64,000 nt of DNA from Chloroflexota bacterium (GCA_016234495.1 JACRBI010000044.1:104076-168075); one strand, 5' to 3'. Counted from the first letter of the stretch, positions 18,282 to 26,737 are shown. Notes: generated by a model not told the origin, from the letters alone. Numbers and translations are program-made.

Positions 18282-19895
18282 TTACGGCAATTTTGCAGCC
18301 ACCGCCACCCGAAACCCGAGCCCGTTGCCGGCGAACTCCAACCCAAATCCGCTGCGGAAAGCGCAGCGCGAGCCCTGCCCCGAGCCGATGTATGACCCGC
18401 CGCGGAAGACCCGGCGCCCAGGCGCCTCTTCATCTTCGCGGCCATCGCCGGCGTCGTACGGATAATCCTTTTTCAGGGAATGAGTCCACTCGCGCACGTT
18501 GCCGATCATGTCCGCGCAGCCGTAGGGCGAGTCGCCGTCAGGGGAGAATTTTCCCACCGGCGTGGTATTGCCTTTCCCTGCTTCGCTCGCATTGCATTTA
18601 TTTTCGTCAAATTCATTGCCCCAGGGATACTCGCGCCCGTCCGTGCCGCGCGCGGCTTTTTCCCATTCCGCTTCGGTTGGCAGGCGGATTTCCAAATTCA
18701 GATTTTTAATTTCTGAATTCAAAATTTGATTCAGCCATTTGCAATAAGCCATCGCATCCTGCCACTTGACATAAACCACGGGGTGATCTTTCTTCTCCTC
18801 CCACTTTTCCACGGGATGCTTCAATCCATTCGCCCTGACATAACTTTCGTACATCTCGTTCGTGACAAGCTGCCGACCCATCCAGTAATCATATTGAATA
18901 TCCACTTTATGCTGCGGGCGTTCATTATCCTGCGCCAGATCGTTGACCTTTGTGCTGCCCATCAGGAATTTGCCTGCAGGCACGCGCACAAATTCCATGC
19001 CGTTGGATAGGATCAATCTTTCTTCCGAGATGACAGGCTGCCGCGTCACTGCCGACGGGTGAACTGGTTCTGCCTGCGGGACGGTTTTTTCTTCCGCTGT
19101 CAGCGCGGACTTAAACTCCGCCAGCGTCTTTTGACGTCCTGAGCGGCGCAACTGCATCGCTCGGTGCAATGCGCTGTTCACTGAATCGGGGATGCTCGGG
19201 TTAATGGTCTTTGCGGGCGGAGATGCCTTGGCATTCCCCGCCAAAATATCCACGCTGATCGGCGGGACGCGGTAGGTCAACATGCAGAACAAGGTCACGC
19301 CCAGCGAGTAGATGTCGCTGCGTGAGTCAGGGTCGCTCGTGCCGTACAACTCGGGGGCGGCGAAATGCTGCGTCACCCGCCGCATCCCCGCAATATTTTT
19401 TGTGTCGTCGTTGAAAAATCTTTTCAGACCAAAATCCACCAGCACCGCGTTACCTTGCGGGGTGATGCGGATATTGGACGGCTTGATGTCGCCGTGGATC
19501 AGCGGCGGATTCTGACTGTGCATGTAGATCAACGCATCGCACACCTGCCTGATCCAGGTCACGGATTGCTCGACGGGCAGAGGCCCCCTGCTTTTGGTCA
19601 AGACCGCGCCGAGGTCAATGCCATCCACAAAATCCATCACCAGATATTGTCCCTGATTCGGGATCGTGAAATAATCGGTGACATGCCCCAGATGCGGATG
19701 ATCGAGGTTGATGAGCGTGCCTGTTTCGGGGATGAAATCCTTTGGCGCTTCGCCGCTTTTTTGTAATTTCTCCCTGATGGCGCAATCCCTTTGCGACCTT
19801 TCATCCCGAGCCTTGTACAGCGTGCCGATTGATCCCTGCCCCAACACTGCCTGAATTCGATAGCGTTCGTTTAAGACTTGGTCTTTGGTCAGCAT
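18282..19895 (-). CDS. Ser/Thr protein kinase fused to a formylglycine-enzyme-like (SUMF1) domain
   Basis: 537 residues. The kinase part (1-265) has GQGSIGTLY (19-27), HGDIKPSN (134-141, HGD in place of HRD) and DFG (154-156), plus an APE-like APELYG. The VAIK lysine is replaced by arginine: CAIRE, R41, codon AGG. After a short linker, residues about 290-537 form an FGE-sulfatase/SUMF1 domain: NGMEFVRVPAGKFLMGS, RLPTEAEWEKAARG, YPWGNEFDENKCN, GNVREW, VFRGGSY and RCAFRSGF. No membrane segment separates the two. Such kinase-FGE fusions occur in Chloroflexota and Planctomycetes; function unknown. The WLNQ to RLPTEAEWE loop is about seven residues longer than usual and is encoded by a small palindrome (18695-18719). 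Confidence 0.9.
   Translation of the reverse strand: MLTKDQVLNERYRIQAVLGQGSIGTLYKARDERSQRDCAIREKLQKSGEAPKDFIPETGTLINLDHPHLGHVTDYFTIPNQGQYLVMDFVDGIDLGAVLTKSRGPLPVEQSVTWIRQVCDALIYMHSQNPPLIHGDIKPSNIRITPQGNAVLVDFGLKRFFNDDTKNIAGMRRVTQHFAAPELYGTSDPDSRSDIYSLGVTLFCMLTYRVPPISVDILAGNAKASPPAKTINPSIPDSVNSALHRAMQLRRSGRQKTLAEFKSALTAEEKTVPQAEPVHPSAVTRQPVISEERLILSNGMEFVRVPAGKFLMGSTKVNDLAQDNERPQHKVDIQYDYWMGRQLVTNEMYESYVRANGLKHPVEKWEEKKDHPVVYVKWQDAMAYCKWLNQILNSEIKNLNLEIRLPTEAEWEKAARGTDGREYPWGNEFDENKCNASEAGKGNTTPVGKFSPDGDSPYGCADMIGNVREWTHSLKKDYPYDAGDGREDEEAPGRRVFRGGSYIGSGQGSRCAFRSGFGLEFAGNGLGFRVAVAAKLP
18695..18719. repeat. Small AT-rich palindrome within the kinase-FGE gene
   Basis: AATTCAGA (18695-18702) and TCTGAATT (18712-18719) form an 8-base stem with a 9-base AT-rich loop, next to a further AATTCAAAATTTGAATT-like run. 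It encodes the extra loop before RLPTEAEWE. Confidence 0.6.
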
Positions 19896-19989
19896 ACGTT
19901 TCCCTTTTGTTCCGGGGTTCGCTTGGATGAATTATTTATCGTCTGAGGATTTGCGAATTATAACTGTAAAGCCTCCCGGTTTTGTGAAG

Positions 19990-20034
19990 TACGAAAAAGA
20001 AAAATGCGCCGTGTATGAAAACACACGACGCATT
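19990..20034 (-). terminator. Intrinsic terminator of the GT39 gene
   Basis: On the minus strand a stem AATGCGTCGTGT / ACACGGCGCATT closes a short loop and is followed by TTTTTCTTTTTC. It lies just after the stop of the GT39 gene. Confidence 0.8.
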
Positions 20035-20040
20035 CCATGC

Positions 20041-22146
20041 TTATTTACACAGATATAAAGTCGTCGCCTGATTGCCCGGTCCCTGATTGTTCGCGGCTGT
20101 GTTGCTGAACTCACTCACCACCGAGCAGGACGCGCCCAACCAATTGGCAATATCCGCTTTGTTGCCGCGGTCGCCGCCGTACATCACGAAACGCAATTCG
20201 CCGTTCGCCACCATTTGCGCGAGATCATCAGCACTGACCACTTCATCCTGCCCGCCGAAGCCGCCCATGTACAGCACGGGGCGTCCCGTGGCAAGCACGA
20301 ATGATGCCCCGCTTTGCGATGACGGCACTGCCGCAAGATATTTCACATCCTGTGTGTTTGCTTCAAGATAGGTGAGCAACTCCTGATTTACATTGGATGC
20401 AGGACCGCCAGCTTGAATGCGCGCGCGGTTTGCACCATCCAATCCGTTTTGCTGGCCTGAATATGCCGTCGGCAGATTTATGTTTGGATTGGATGCCACG
20501 GTCATGAACGTCCAATACATTGGGATGACCAGCATCGAGGAGAGAATCACGGCGTAGGCAAATCGCTTCGATATAACCATCGAACTGATTCCCACCATCA
20601 AGAGAATTCCCGCTGGGAGCATCCACCACAGACTCTCGCCGTATTGAGTCATCGCAAAAGATTGAAAGCCAAGCGTAACCACAGATGCGGCGATGAACAG
20701 AACGCCAGCCCAATTCCTGTCACTGCCCCATGACCACAATTGGACAAACCCTACTCCAACCATCGCGCCGAGAGCGGGAGCCAGCATGATGGCGTAATAC
20801 GAATGGAAGATGCCAGAGATCGCGCTGAAGAACACCACGCAGGTCAACAACCATCCGCCCCAAAGGATGAGCGCCTTGTGAACTCCAGATTCAATTGGAA
20901 GTTTTATACGAGATCCAAAGAACGCGAGCAAAACACTGACCAGCGCAAACGGCAGCAGCCACGACATTTGCTTGGATAGTGGTTGCGTGAAAAAGCGGAA
21001 GATGCCGGGTTCGCCCGTCTCCTGGCTGAACTGCGTGCCGCCGCCCTGACCATTCGGCGCGTCAACAGGAGCCTGCCCATTTTGCGGAATCATTCCCTGC
21101 GGCGCGCACGCCAATAGATTCATGTTGGGCGGCGTAATGCATGAGCCATTGATCGTGTTTCCGTTTGGCTGGGTGAATGAACAGGCGTCACCTTGCGTAG
21201 AACTGGCGCAGGCGTCCAATGCTTGTTGCGGCGGACCTTGACGAGTACCCTGCTGAGGCTGAAGCCCTTGATTGGGATTCGTACCAGCCATCGGCGCGGA
21301 GAGAGGCGCTTGGTTTCCTCCGCTTGTGCTTTCGAGTCGCGAGACTCCGTTATGGCCGAAGATCAATCCCATGACGGTGTTGTCGCCGCTTGAGCCAATA
21401 TACGGGCGCGAGTCGGCGGGAGTTAAATCTACAACCACTGCCCATGATAGCGAGACTACGACGAGTAAAACGGTTGCGATGCCGAGGGTAAATATTTTGC
21501 GCAGCCAGCCTTCTTTTGAACCGAAAAAATATAGCGCATAAAAAGCGGGAAGCGGCAAAAAGGCCTGCATCATTTTGATGTTGAAGCCGAGGCCGACGAT
21601 GAACGCGCCGAGTAACAGCCATGTGAGTTTTCCTGACTCGGTGGCTTTGATAAATGTCCACGCGGCGAGGAGTAAAAAGAAGACGAGCAAGCCGTCCATG
21701 GTGTTGTTGCGATTCGTGGCGACGAAGACCGGCGTGACCGCCATGACGAATGCCGCGATCAGCCCCGCAAGTTCGTCCATGTATTTTTTAACCATTGCAT
21801 ACAAAAGCGGAATCCCAAGCACGCCAGCCAGGATGTTCGGCAGCGAGACGCTGAATCCGCTCACGCCGAGGAAGTAGGCGAAGACCGCTTCGATCCACAG
21901 CCCAAGCGGAGGCTTGTCCACGGTGACCGAGCCGCCCGGCTCTGCCGCCACAAAGAAAAAGTTGCTCCACGATTGCAGCATGGATTTGACGGCGGCGGTG
22001 TAATAGGCGTTCGCGTCGCCGATGGATTCGATGTTGTACATGTGCAGCCCGAACGAGAATGCCATGATGAAGATGACCAGCACGATGGCAGGTGTGATGC
22101 CGAGGAAGAGATTCTTCTTCAAGAAAGATGGTTGGGGTGTTATCAT
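20041..22146 (-). CDS. GT39-type membrane glycosyltransferase (ArnT/PMT-like, YkcB group)
   Basis: 701 residues, with about a dozen hydrophobic segments from residue 15 to 235 and again from about 400 to 560. The first extracytoplasmic loop carries ESIGDANAYYTAAVKSML, matching the catalytic Asp region of lipid-linked-sugar transferases, and VTVDKPPLGLWIEAVF carries the DKPP-type motif. The loop at 275-390 is Gly/Gln/Pro rich and low complexity. The C-terminal 130 residues are soluble and include the LYMGGFGGQDEV region common in the YkcA/YkcB family. The enzyme would transfer a sugar from a polyprenyl-phosphate donor on the outer face; acceptor unknown. An AAGGAA site precedes ATG 22146. Confidence 0.87.
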   Translation of the reverse strand: MITPQPSFLKKNLFLGITPAIVLVIFIMAFSFGLHMYNIESIGDANAYYTAAVKSMLQSWSNFFFVAAEPGGSVTVDKPPLGLWIEAVFAYFLGVSGFSVSLPNILAGVLGIPLLYAMVKKYMDELAGLIAAFVMAVTPVFVATNRNNTMDGLLVFFLLLAAWTFIKATESGKLTWLLLGAFIVGLGFNIKMMQAFLPLPAFYALYFFGSKEGWLRKIFTLGIATVLLVVVSLSWAVVVDLTPADSRPYIGSSGDNTVMGLIFGHNGVSRLESTSGGNQAPLSAPMAGTNPNQGLQPQQGTRQGPPQQALDACASSTQGDACSFTQPNGNTINGSCITPPNMNLLACAPQGMIPQNGQAPVDAPNGQGGGTQFSQETGEPGIFRFFTQPLSKQMSWLLPFALVSVLLAFFGSRIKLPIESGVHKALILWGGWLLTCVVFFSAISGIFHSYYAIMLAPALGAMVGVGFVQLWSWGSDRNWAGVLFIAASVVTLGFQSFAMTQYGESLWWMLPAGILLMVGISSMVISKRFAYAVILSSMLVIPMYWTFMTVASNPNINLPTAYSGQQNGLDGANRARIQAGGPASNVNQELLTYLEANTQDVKYLAAVPSSQSGASFVLATGRPVLYMGGFGGQDEVVSADDLAQMVANGELRFVMYGGDRGNKADIANWLGASCSVVSEFSNTAANNQGPGNQATTLYLCK

Positions 22147-22243
22147 GGATGCGATTCCTTGTTAAGACGTTTGTGATAATATCCGTTTTGATGAATTATA
22201 AAAGACTGTCATTGCCCAACTTTGTATATATTATGGAGAAATT

Positions 22244-22603
22244 ATGTCGGTCAAACATTCAAACGAAGTCGAAGCCAAAAACGTCGCCGCAGGAAAAGAC
22301 ACGAAGATTCAAGTATTGATCTCTTCGCAAGAGGGGCCAAATTTCGCCCTGCGGAAATTCTCCATGCTGCCCGGTGGCGGGATGCCGCGTCATACCAACA
22401 CGCTGGAGCATGAGCAATACGTTCTGCGCGGACATGCGCGGATCGGACTCGGTGATGAGGTCGTTGAAGTGAAAGCGGGTGATGTGGTTTATATCCCCGA
22501 AGGCATGGTGCATTTCTATGAGAACATCGGCGATGAGCCGTTTGAGTTCCTGTGTATTGTCCCCAACAAGGAAGACAAGATCACGATTGTTGAAGGATGT
22601 TAA
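22244..22603 (+). CDS. Single-domain cupin
   Basis: 119 residues with a canonical cupin barrel: motif 1 PRHTNTLEHEQYVLRG has the metal-binding His/Glu set and motif 2 is GDVVYIPEGMVHFYEN. GGAG precedes the ATG. Small stand-alone cupins of this kind have many functions, including isomerases, dioxygenases and sensors, and this one cannot be narrowed down. It is transcribed alone between the divergent GT39 gene and the convergent rsmG. Confidence 0.82.
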   Translation: MSVKHSNEVEAKNVAAGKDTKIQVLISSQEGPNFALRKFSMLPGGGMPRHTNTLEHEQYVLRGHARIGLGDEVVEVKAGDVVYIPEGMVHFYENIGDEPFEFLCIVPNKEDKITIVEGC

Positions 22604-22606
22604 CCT

Positions 22607-22633
22607 GTAGGGGCGAGGTCACCTCGCCCCTAC
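22607..22633. repeat. Palindromic repeat, GTAGGGGCGACCC family, between convergent genes
   Basis: Perfect 13-base arms GTAGGGGCGAGGT / ACCTCGCCCCTAC around one central base. It sits between the cupin and rsmG stops and could terminate both transcripts, although no T-run follows. Confidence 0.8.
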
Positions 22634-22635
22634 AA

Positions 22636-23346
22636 TCACAACGGCGTCTTCGCCGGCATCCCAGCATTGCGCGGATACTTCGGCGGCGTGGCGGCGACCT
22701 TATCCACCAGCACCAGATAACGGTCATCGGCGACGCCGGGCAAATTGACGGGGATTAACTGCTTTAGTTTTCCGCCCAATAATTTCATCGCCTTTTCAGC
22801 GGACTGCGCTTCGGCGGGTCCGCTTTCGCCTTTTTGCGCGAGCATCGTCCCGCCGATTTTTACCAGCGGAAGCAGGTACTCGCTCAACACATTGAGATTC
22901 GCCACCGCGCGCGCCACCGCCCAATCATAAGTTTCGCGGTGTTCTTTCTTCTGTCCAATTTCCTCGGCACGCGCCTGAATGACGTTCACGCCTTCCAGCC
23001 CCAGCACGCGGACGATGTGCTGGCAGAACATGGCTTTCTTTCCCACAGACTCGACCAATGTCAATTGCATGGACGGATAAATTATTTTCAAGGGAATGCC
23101 CGGGAAACCGGCGCCAGTTCCCACATCAATGAGGCGGCGCGGAGGATTGGCTTTCCACGCCAGCACGCAGGAAAATGAGTCCAGAAAATGTTTGGTGCGG
23201 ATTGATTCCACATCCCGAATGGCGGTGAGATTAAATTTCTGATTCCAATCCAGCAGTTCGCGCTCGTAGGTGATGAGCGACATGACCTGCCGCCCGGTCA
23301 TGTGGACGTTGAAAAGTGAGAGCGCGTCGCGAGCCAGATTTTCCAT
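22636..23346 (-). CDS. rsmG: 16S rRNA (guanine-N7)-methyltransferase RsmG (GidB)
   Basis: 236 residues; RsmG methylates G527 of 16S rRNA using SAM. The family pattern is clear: YERELLDWNQKFNLTAIRD, KHFLDSFSC, the SAM motif RLIDVGTGAGFPGIPLKI, LVESVGKKAMF and WAVARAVANLNVLSEYLLPLVKIGG. The start at 23346 is chosen because it gives the family's usual N-terminus and because a perfect TATAAT lies six bases ahead of that ATG, whereas the longer frame to 23403 runs through a repeat. No Shine-Dalgarno is present, so the mRNA is probably leaderless. It is a single gene. Confidence 0.95.
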   Translation of the reverse strand: MENLARDALSLFNVHMTGRQVMSLITYERELLDWNQKFNLTAIRDVESIRTKHFLDSFSCVLAWKANPPRRLIDVGTGAGFPGIPLKIIYPSMQLTLVESVGKKAMFCQHIVRVLGLEGVNVIQARAEEIGQKKEHRETYDWAVARAVANLNVLSEYLLPLVKIGGTMLAQKGESGPAEAQSAEKAMKLLGGKLKQLIPVNLPGVADDRYLVLVDKVAATPPKYPRNAGMPAKTPL

Positions 23347-23352
23347 GCCGTG

Positions 23353-23358
23353 ATTATA
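23353..23358 (-). promoter_or_regulatory. -10 box of a probable leaderless promoter (rsmG)
   Basis: Minus-strand TATAAT ends six bases before the rsmG ATG (23346). There is no ribosome-binding site and no clear -35 hexamer. Confidence 0.55.
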
Positions 23359-23369
23359 CCCAACGTGTG

Positions 23370-23404
23370 ATTGCCTCGGGCGAAGACACCTTCGCAATGA
23401 CATA
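23370..23404. repeat. Fragment of the TCATTGCGAG element family
   Basis: ATTGCCTCGGGCGAAG ... CTTCGCAATGACAT is a shortened relative of the elements at 15927-16045 and 59118-59221; the right end CGCAATGACAT is shared. Confidence 0.6.
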
Positions 23405-23406
23405 AT

Positions 23407-23440
23407 AAGAAAGAGTCTGCAGCTTGGCAGACTCTTTCTT
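23407..23440 (-). terminator. Intrinsic terminator after the DUF4349 lipoprotein gene
   Basis: Perfect 14-base stem AAGAAAGAGTCTGC / GCAGACTCTTTCTT with a 6-base loop; T-rich on exit in both directions, so it may also block the rsmG promoter region from readthrough. Confidence 0.8.
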
Positions 23441-23460
23441 CACTGATAACTGGTTACTGA

Positions 23461-24432
23461 TTACTTCTTTTCTTCTTCCTTCACTTCTTCCTTCTTCACT
23501 TTTTTCCCGCGCATCCTTCGGAAGACAGCGCGCACACCGAGGAAGGCAAGATACAACGGAATGGCGATGACGATCAAAACCGGCAGTGTGTAAATCACAA
23601 AGCGGATGAGGAAATCGGTAAAGTCTTTCAGGAAGTCGATCAAGTCCTGCACTGCTTCGAGCGCCACACCCTTGGGTTCCCATTTGCCGATGACGACCGG
23701 CTGAATGGTTTCCTCGGCGACGATGCGCACGCTGATGGCTGAAAGCGCTGCGGCTTCATCGTAATATTTGATCTGTCCTTTTACCAGCTCGATCTGTTCA
23801 CGGTAATAAACCAACTGGTTGAAGATGTTGACCACGTCTGTGGTGTCTGTTGCTTTTTCAAGGATTTCATTAAGCTGTGCTTCGGCGGCTTCGTAATTCT
23901 TCAAACGCGATTGCAGATCAACATATTCAGCGGTGACATCTTGTCCGGAGATATTTTCGGTCTGCACTTCGACCGCGTCCTTTTTGATCTGATCGAGCGT
24001 TTCCTCCAGTTTTTCGGAAGGCACGCGGATGACGATCTGCGCTTCGGGCACTTCAACGTAATTGCTGGTGTAACTCTGGTACAGGTTGGATGAAACCACA
24101 AACCCGCCCATCTTCTCGGCCATTTGCTGGATGACCTTCATGCGCCCTTCGACATCTGCCACGACGATGGCAAGGTCGGCGTTCTTGATGACGATGCGCT
24201 CCACGGCTGCGGCTGAAACACCGGAGCCGGTGTTTGCAACTGCCTGCTCCGCTGACCTTGCGGCTGGTTCGCCGGGCGGCAGCATCGCATCCTGCGAAAC
24301 GGCGGGTGCTCCGCCCATTTCCGGCGAAACGCTGTAAAACTCCACCGGGGCCTCCTGCGCCGGCGCACCGCCGCACGCGGCGAGGATCAATGCGGCAATG
24401 ACGATGAAACTGAACGGCAAAATCTTTTTCAT
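23461..24432 (-). CDS. DUF4349 membrane-anchored lipoprotein
   Basis: 323 residues. The signal peptide ends in a lipobox LILAAC with Cys20, so the N-terminus is lipidated outside the membrane. The DUF4349 core (about 80-245) has VVEGRM-like and GGFVVSSN segments, and VTAEYVDLQSRLKNYEAAEAQL begins a coiled coil. A transmembrane helix follows (about 280-303), then a Lys/Glu-rich cytoplasmic tail. The family is widespread but its function is unsettled. AAGGAGAAG precedes the ATG. It stands alone between two terminator/repeat regions. Confidence 0.88.
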   Translation of the reverse strand: MKKILPFSFIVIAALILAACGGAPAQEAPVEFYSVSPEMGGAPAVSQDAMLPPGEPAARSAEQAVANTGSGVSAAAVERIVIKNADLAIVVADVEGRMKVIQQMAEKMGGFVVSSNLYQSYTSNYVEVPEAQIVIRVPSEKLEETLDQIKKDAVEVQTENISGQDVTAEYVDLQSRLKNYEAAEAQLNEILEKATDTTDVVNIFNQLVYYREQIELVKGQIKYYDEAAALSAISVRIVAEETIQPVVIGKWEPKGVALEAVQDLIDFLKDFTDFLIRFVIYTLPVLIVIAIPLYLAFLGVRAVFRRMRGKKVKKEEVKEEEKK

Positions 24433-24487
24433 GGTTTCTTCTCCTTTTTATTTCTCTGGGCAAAGGACGACCATCGTTGAAGAATAG

Positions 24488-24587
24488 TTCCCAATTTGGA
24501 CGGTGGACGATGGATCGTGGACGGTTTTCAAATCACCCATCGTCTATTGTCTACTGTCCATCGTCTGTTGTCTACCAGCCGTCAGTC
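24488..24587. repeat. Palindromic repeat tract, GACGATGGACAATAGACC family
   Basis: GGACGGTGGACGATGGATCG (from 24498) faces CATCGTCTATTGTC and TCCATCGTCTGTTGTC on the other arm. It fills most of the gap between the DUF4349 gene and the phosphoesterase. Confidence 0.7.
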
Positions 24588-25303
24588 AGGCGCGCCGCAT
24601 GTTTTTCCGGCAGGCCAGATTCGCGGATGCGCTTCTGCACTTCGGTCACGTTGTACGCCACGCGGCGCGGAGTCCAGGTGCGGGCTTCGGTGTCATAAAT
24701 GGCAAAGGCGGCGCGCGGGTCGCGGTCCCTCGGCTGGCCGACCGAGCCCGGGTTCAGGATCAACTTCGGGCGGAGAGAGATCGGCAGGTCGGGCAGGGTT
24801 TGGTCGAGGGTCACGCGATCAGTTTGCACATCCAGCGCGAACAGGCATTGAATATGCGAGTGCCCGACAAAACACCACGGCGTGCCGAAATGCTCAAAAT
24901 TAACGCGCGCCGAAAGCCCGTTCAAAATATATTCCCACAACGGCTCGCGCGGACTGCCGTGCGCGAGCGTGGCTTCGCCGCAGATTTTTGCGGCAGAAGG
25001 CAGCGAGCGCATAAAATCCATGTTGCTCGCAGATAATACTTTTTCATGGTAAACCAGCGCGCGGCGCGCATCGCCGTTGAAAGTTTCAAATGGCATCTTG
25101 CCGATTACCGCCACATCATGATTGCCCAGCATACAGGTCAGGTTGGGGATGTCACGTATTTCTTCAACGACCGCGTTCGGGTCGGGGCCGTAGCCGACGA
25201 GGTCGCCGAGACACCAGGTCTCATCAACCTGACCGGCATCTTTTAAAACGGCCAGAAGTGCAGTGTAATTTGCATGAATGTCCGACATGACCAAAACGCG
25301 CAT
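24572..25303 (-). CDS. Calcineurin-like metallophosphoesterase
   Basis: 243 residues with every metallophosphoesterase block: MSDIHAN (D-x-H), GDLVGYGPDP, GNHD, HGSP and GHSH. Proteins of this length belong to the YfcE/MJ0936-like diesterase group acting on phosphodiesters or phosphoproteins; the substrate is not evident. ATG 25303 is preferred to the GTG at 25309 because GGAG ends five bases upstream of it. It follows coaBC with almost no gap, suggesting co-transcription. Confidence 0.87.
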   Translation of the reverse strand: MRVLVMSDIHANYTALLAVLKDAGQVDETWCLGDLVGYGPDPNAVVEEIRDIPNLTCMLGNHDVAVIGKMPFETFNGDARRALVYHEKVLSASNMDFMRSLPSAAKICGEATLAHGSPREPLWEYILNGLSARVNFEHFGTPWCFVGHSHIQCLFALDVQTDRVTLDQTLPDLPISLRPKLILNPGSVGQPRDRDPRAAFAIYDTEARTWTPRRVAYNVTEVQKRIRESGLPEKHAARLTDGW

Positions 25304-25305
25304 GT

Positions 25306-26511
25306 TCACTCCAACAACTTTGAGATGTGTTCGATGATCTTTTCAGCCACTTCTGTTTTGGTCATCAGCGGCATTGCTTCTCTTAACCCGTCAGCAAATA
25401 ATAAAGTTGCGCGATTGGTTTCCACTGCGAAACCTGCGTCATCTGCAGAAATATCGTTTGCCACGATAAAATCCAATTTTTTTGATTTCAACTTTTCGGC
25501 TGCGTTTTCCAGCAGGGATTGACTCTCGGCTGCGAATCCCACCACCACTTTGAAACGCTTCGCATCCGCGCCCGAGCCTGCCACTGTTTTAAGAATGTCC
25601 GGCGCCGCTTTGAGTTGCACCTGCGGAATGCCGTCGCGTTTTTTCAATTTGTCTTTCGCAATTTGCGCCGGTCGGAAGTCTGCGGCGGCGGCGGCCATGA
25701 TGAGCGCGTCGGCTGATTCTGCCAGAACGGCTTCCAGCATTTGCTGCACGCTGCTCACGTTGACGACTCTCGCGCCCACCGGCGGAGTCAACGCCGTCGG
25801 CGCGGTGATCAGGCAAACATCCGCGCCTGAATCGAGCGCGGCTTGCGCGAGGGCATAGCCTTGTTTGCCGCTTGAATGATTCGTGATGACGCGCACCGGG
25901 TCAATCGCTTCCTGAGTCCCGCCGGCGGTAACGACGACCTTTTTGCCGGCAAGCTTTCCGTTTTTGCCGAGTGCGAGGCGAATGTGACCGAAAATTTCCG
26001 CAGGCTCAACCATGCGTCCTTTGCCGGAGAGGCCGGAAGCGAGGTGTCCGCTTGCCGGGCCGGCAACCAGCACTCCGCGAGAAAGAAGCGTGGATAAATT
26101 CTCCTGCGTGGCCGGGTGGTCGAACATCCCGCCATCCATGGCCGGCGCGATCAAAATCGGGCAGGTGGCTGCCAGCGCGGTGACAGTCAGTAAATTGTCC
26201 GCGATGCCGTGCGCGAGTTTTGCGATTGTGTTCGCTGTGCATGGCGCAATGACAAGCAAGTCCGCTGTTTTGCCGAAGCTGACGTGCAGCACGTGCGCTT
26301 CGTTTCCCCAAAGGTCATCGTCTGTGTAGGCGCGTCTGCCAGTCACCGATTGAAGGGTGAGCGGCGTGATGAATTTTTGCCCCGCGCCGGTCAGGATCAC
26401 ATCCACTTGCGCGCCCGCCTGCGCGAGTTTGGAGGCAAGGTCTGCGGCTTTATAACCCGCTATTGAACCAGTGACACCAAGTAAGATGTGTTTGCCTGAA
26501 AGAATGGACAT
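25306..26511 (-). CDS. coaBC: Bifunctional phosphopantothenoylcysteine decarboxylase / phosphopantothenate-cysteine ligase
   Basis: 401 residues. The N-terminal CoaC flavoprotein (1-180) shows GVTGSIAGYKA, a PCTANTIAKLAHGIADNLLT active-site segment and the APAMDGGMFDHPA loop. The CoaB part (about 188-401) has VVTAGGTQEAIDPVRVITNHSSGKQG and KDKLKKRDG. The protein carries out the two middle steps from 4'-phosphopantothenate to 4'-phosphopantetheine in coenzyme A synthesis. A TATAAT box lies eight bases before the ATG with no ribosome site. The phosphoesterase gene follows at once. Confidence 0.95.
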   Translation of the reverse strand: MSILSGKHILLGVTGSIAGYKAADLASKLAQAGAQVDVILTGAGQKFITPLTLQSVTGRRAYTDDDLWGNEAHVLHVSFGKTADLLVIAPCTANTIAKLAHGIADNLLTVTALAATCPILIAPAMDGGMFDHPATQENLSTLLSRGVLVAGPASGHLASGLSGKGRMVEPAEIFGHIRLALGKNGKLAGKKVVVTAGGTQEAIDPVRVITNHSSGKQGYALAQAALDSGADVCLITAPTALTPPVGARVVNVSSVQQMLEAVLAESADALIMAAAAADFRPAQIAKDKLKKRDGIPQVQLKAAPDILKTVAGSGADAKRFKVVVGFAAESQSLLENAAEKLKSKKLDFIVANDISADDAGFAVETNRATLLFADGLREAMPLMTKTEVAEKIIEHISKLLE

Positions 26512-26519
26512 ACGGGGCG

Positions 26520-26525
26520 ATTATA
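26520..26525 (-). promoter_or_regulatory. -10 box of a probable leaderless promoter (coaBC)
   Basis: Minus-strand TATAAT, eight bases from the coaBC ATG; the intervening CGCCCCGT holds no Shine-Dalgarno sequence. Confidence 0.55.
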
Positions 26526-26531
26526 CTCTTT

Positions 26532-26606
26532 TGGACGGTGGACAACAGGCGATGGACAATAGGTGATGAAAGGATACTGGTCCACTGTCCATTGTCCGTG
26601 GCCGTT
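26532..26606. repeat. Palindromic repeat tract, GACGATGGACAATAGACC family
   Basis: GGACGGTGGACAACAGGCGA and ATGGACAATAGG on the left face TCCACTGTCCATTGTCCG on the right. It separates coaBC from the promoter of the aromatic operon. Confidence 0.7.
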
Positions 26607-26620
26607 CTTGAATTTGCCCC

Positions 26621-26649
26621 TTGACGCATCCCCATGACCCGCATAGAAT
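26621..26649 (+). promoter_or_regulatory. Promoter of the aromatic amino acid operon
   Basis: TTGACG (26621-26626), a 17-base spacer, then TAGAAT (26644-26649). The predicted start, about 7 bases on, falls only 2-4 bases before the ATG of the leader peptide at 26660. Confidence 0.8.
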
Positions 26650-26659
26650 AGCGCCCAAC

Positions 26660-26737
26660 ATGCTTAAGTCTGCCCGCTGGTTTAGCTACTTTTATTTTTA
26701 CGGTTTCCGAGACTCGGTTGCCGGTGGCGGCGCTTAA
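26660..26737 (+). CDS. Aromatic-rich leader peptide of the aro operon attenuator
   Basis: A 25-codon frame begins ATG at 26660 and ends TAA at 26735-26737. Codons 6-16 read RWFSYFYFYGF: eight of the ten residues at 7-16 are aromatic, with one Trp, four Phe and three Tyr. This is the hallmark of a ribosome-mediated attenuation leader, comparable in kind to E. coli pheL. It lies directly behind a promoter, is followed 25 bases later by a strong intrinsic terminator (26763-26800), and precedes aroH and the pathway genes. No ribosome site is present; the mRNA probably starts 2-4 bases before the ATG. Stalling on scarce Phe, Tyr or Trp would allow readthrough. The antiterminator pairing was not resolved by eye. 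Confidence 0.85.
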   Translation: MLKSARWFSYFYFYGFRDSVAGGGA

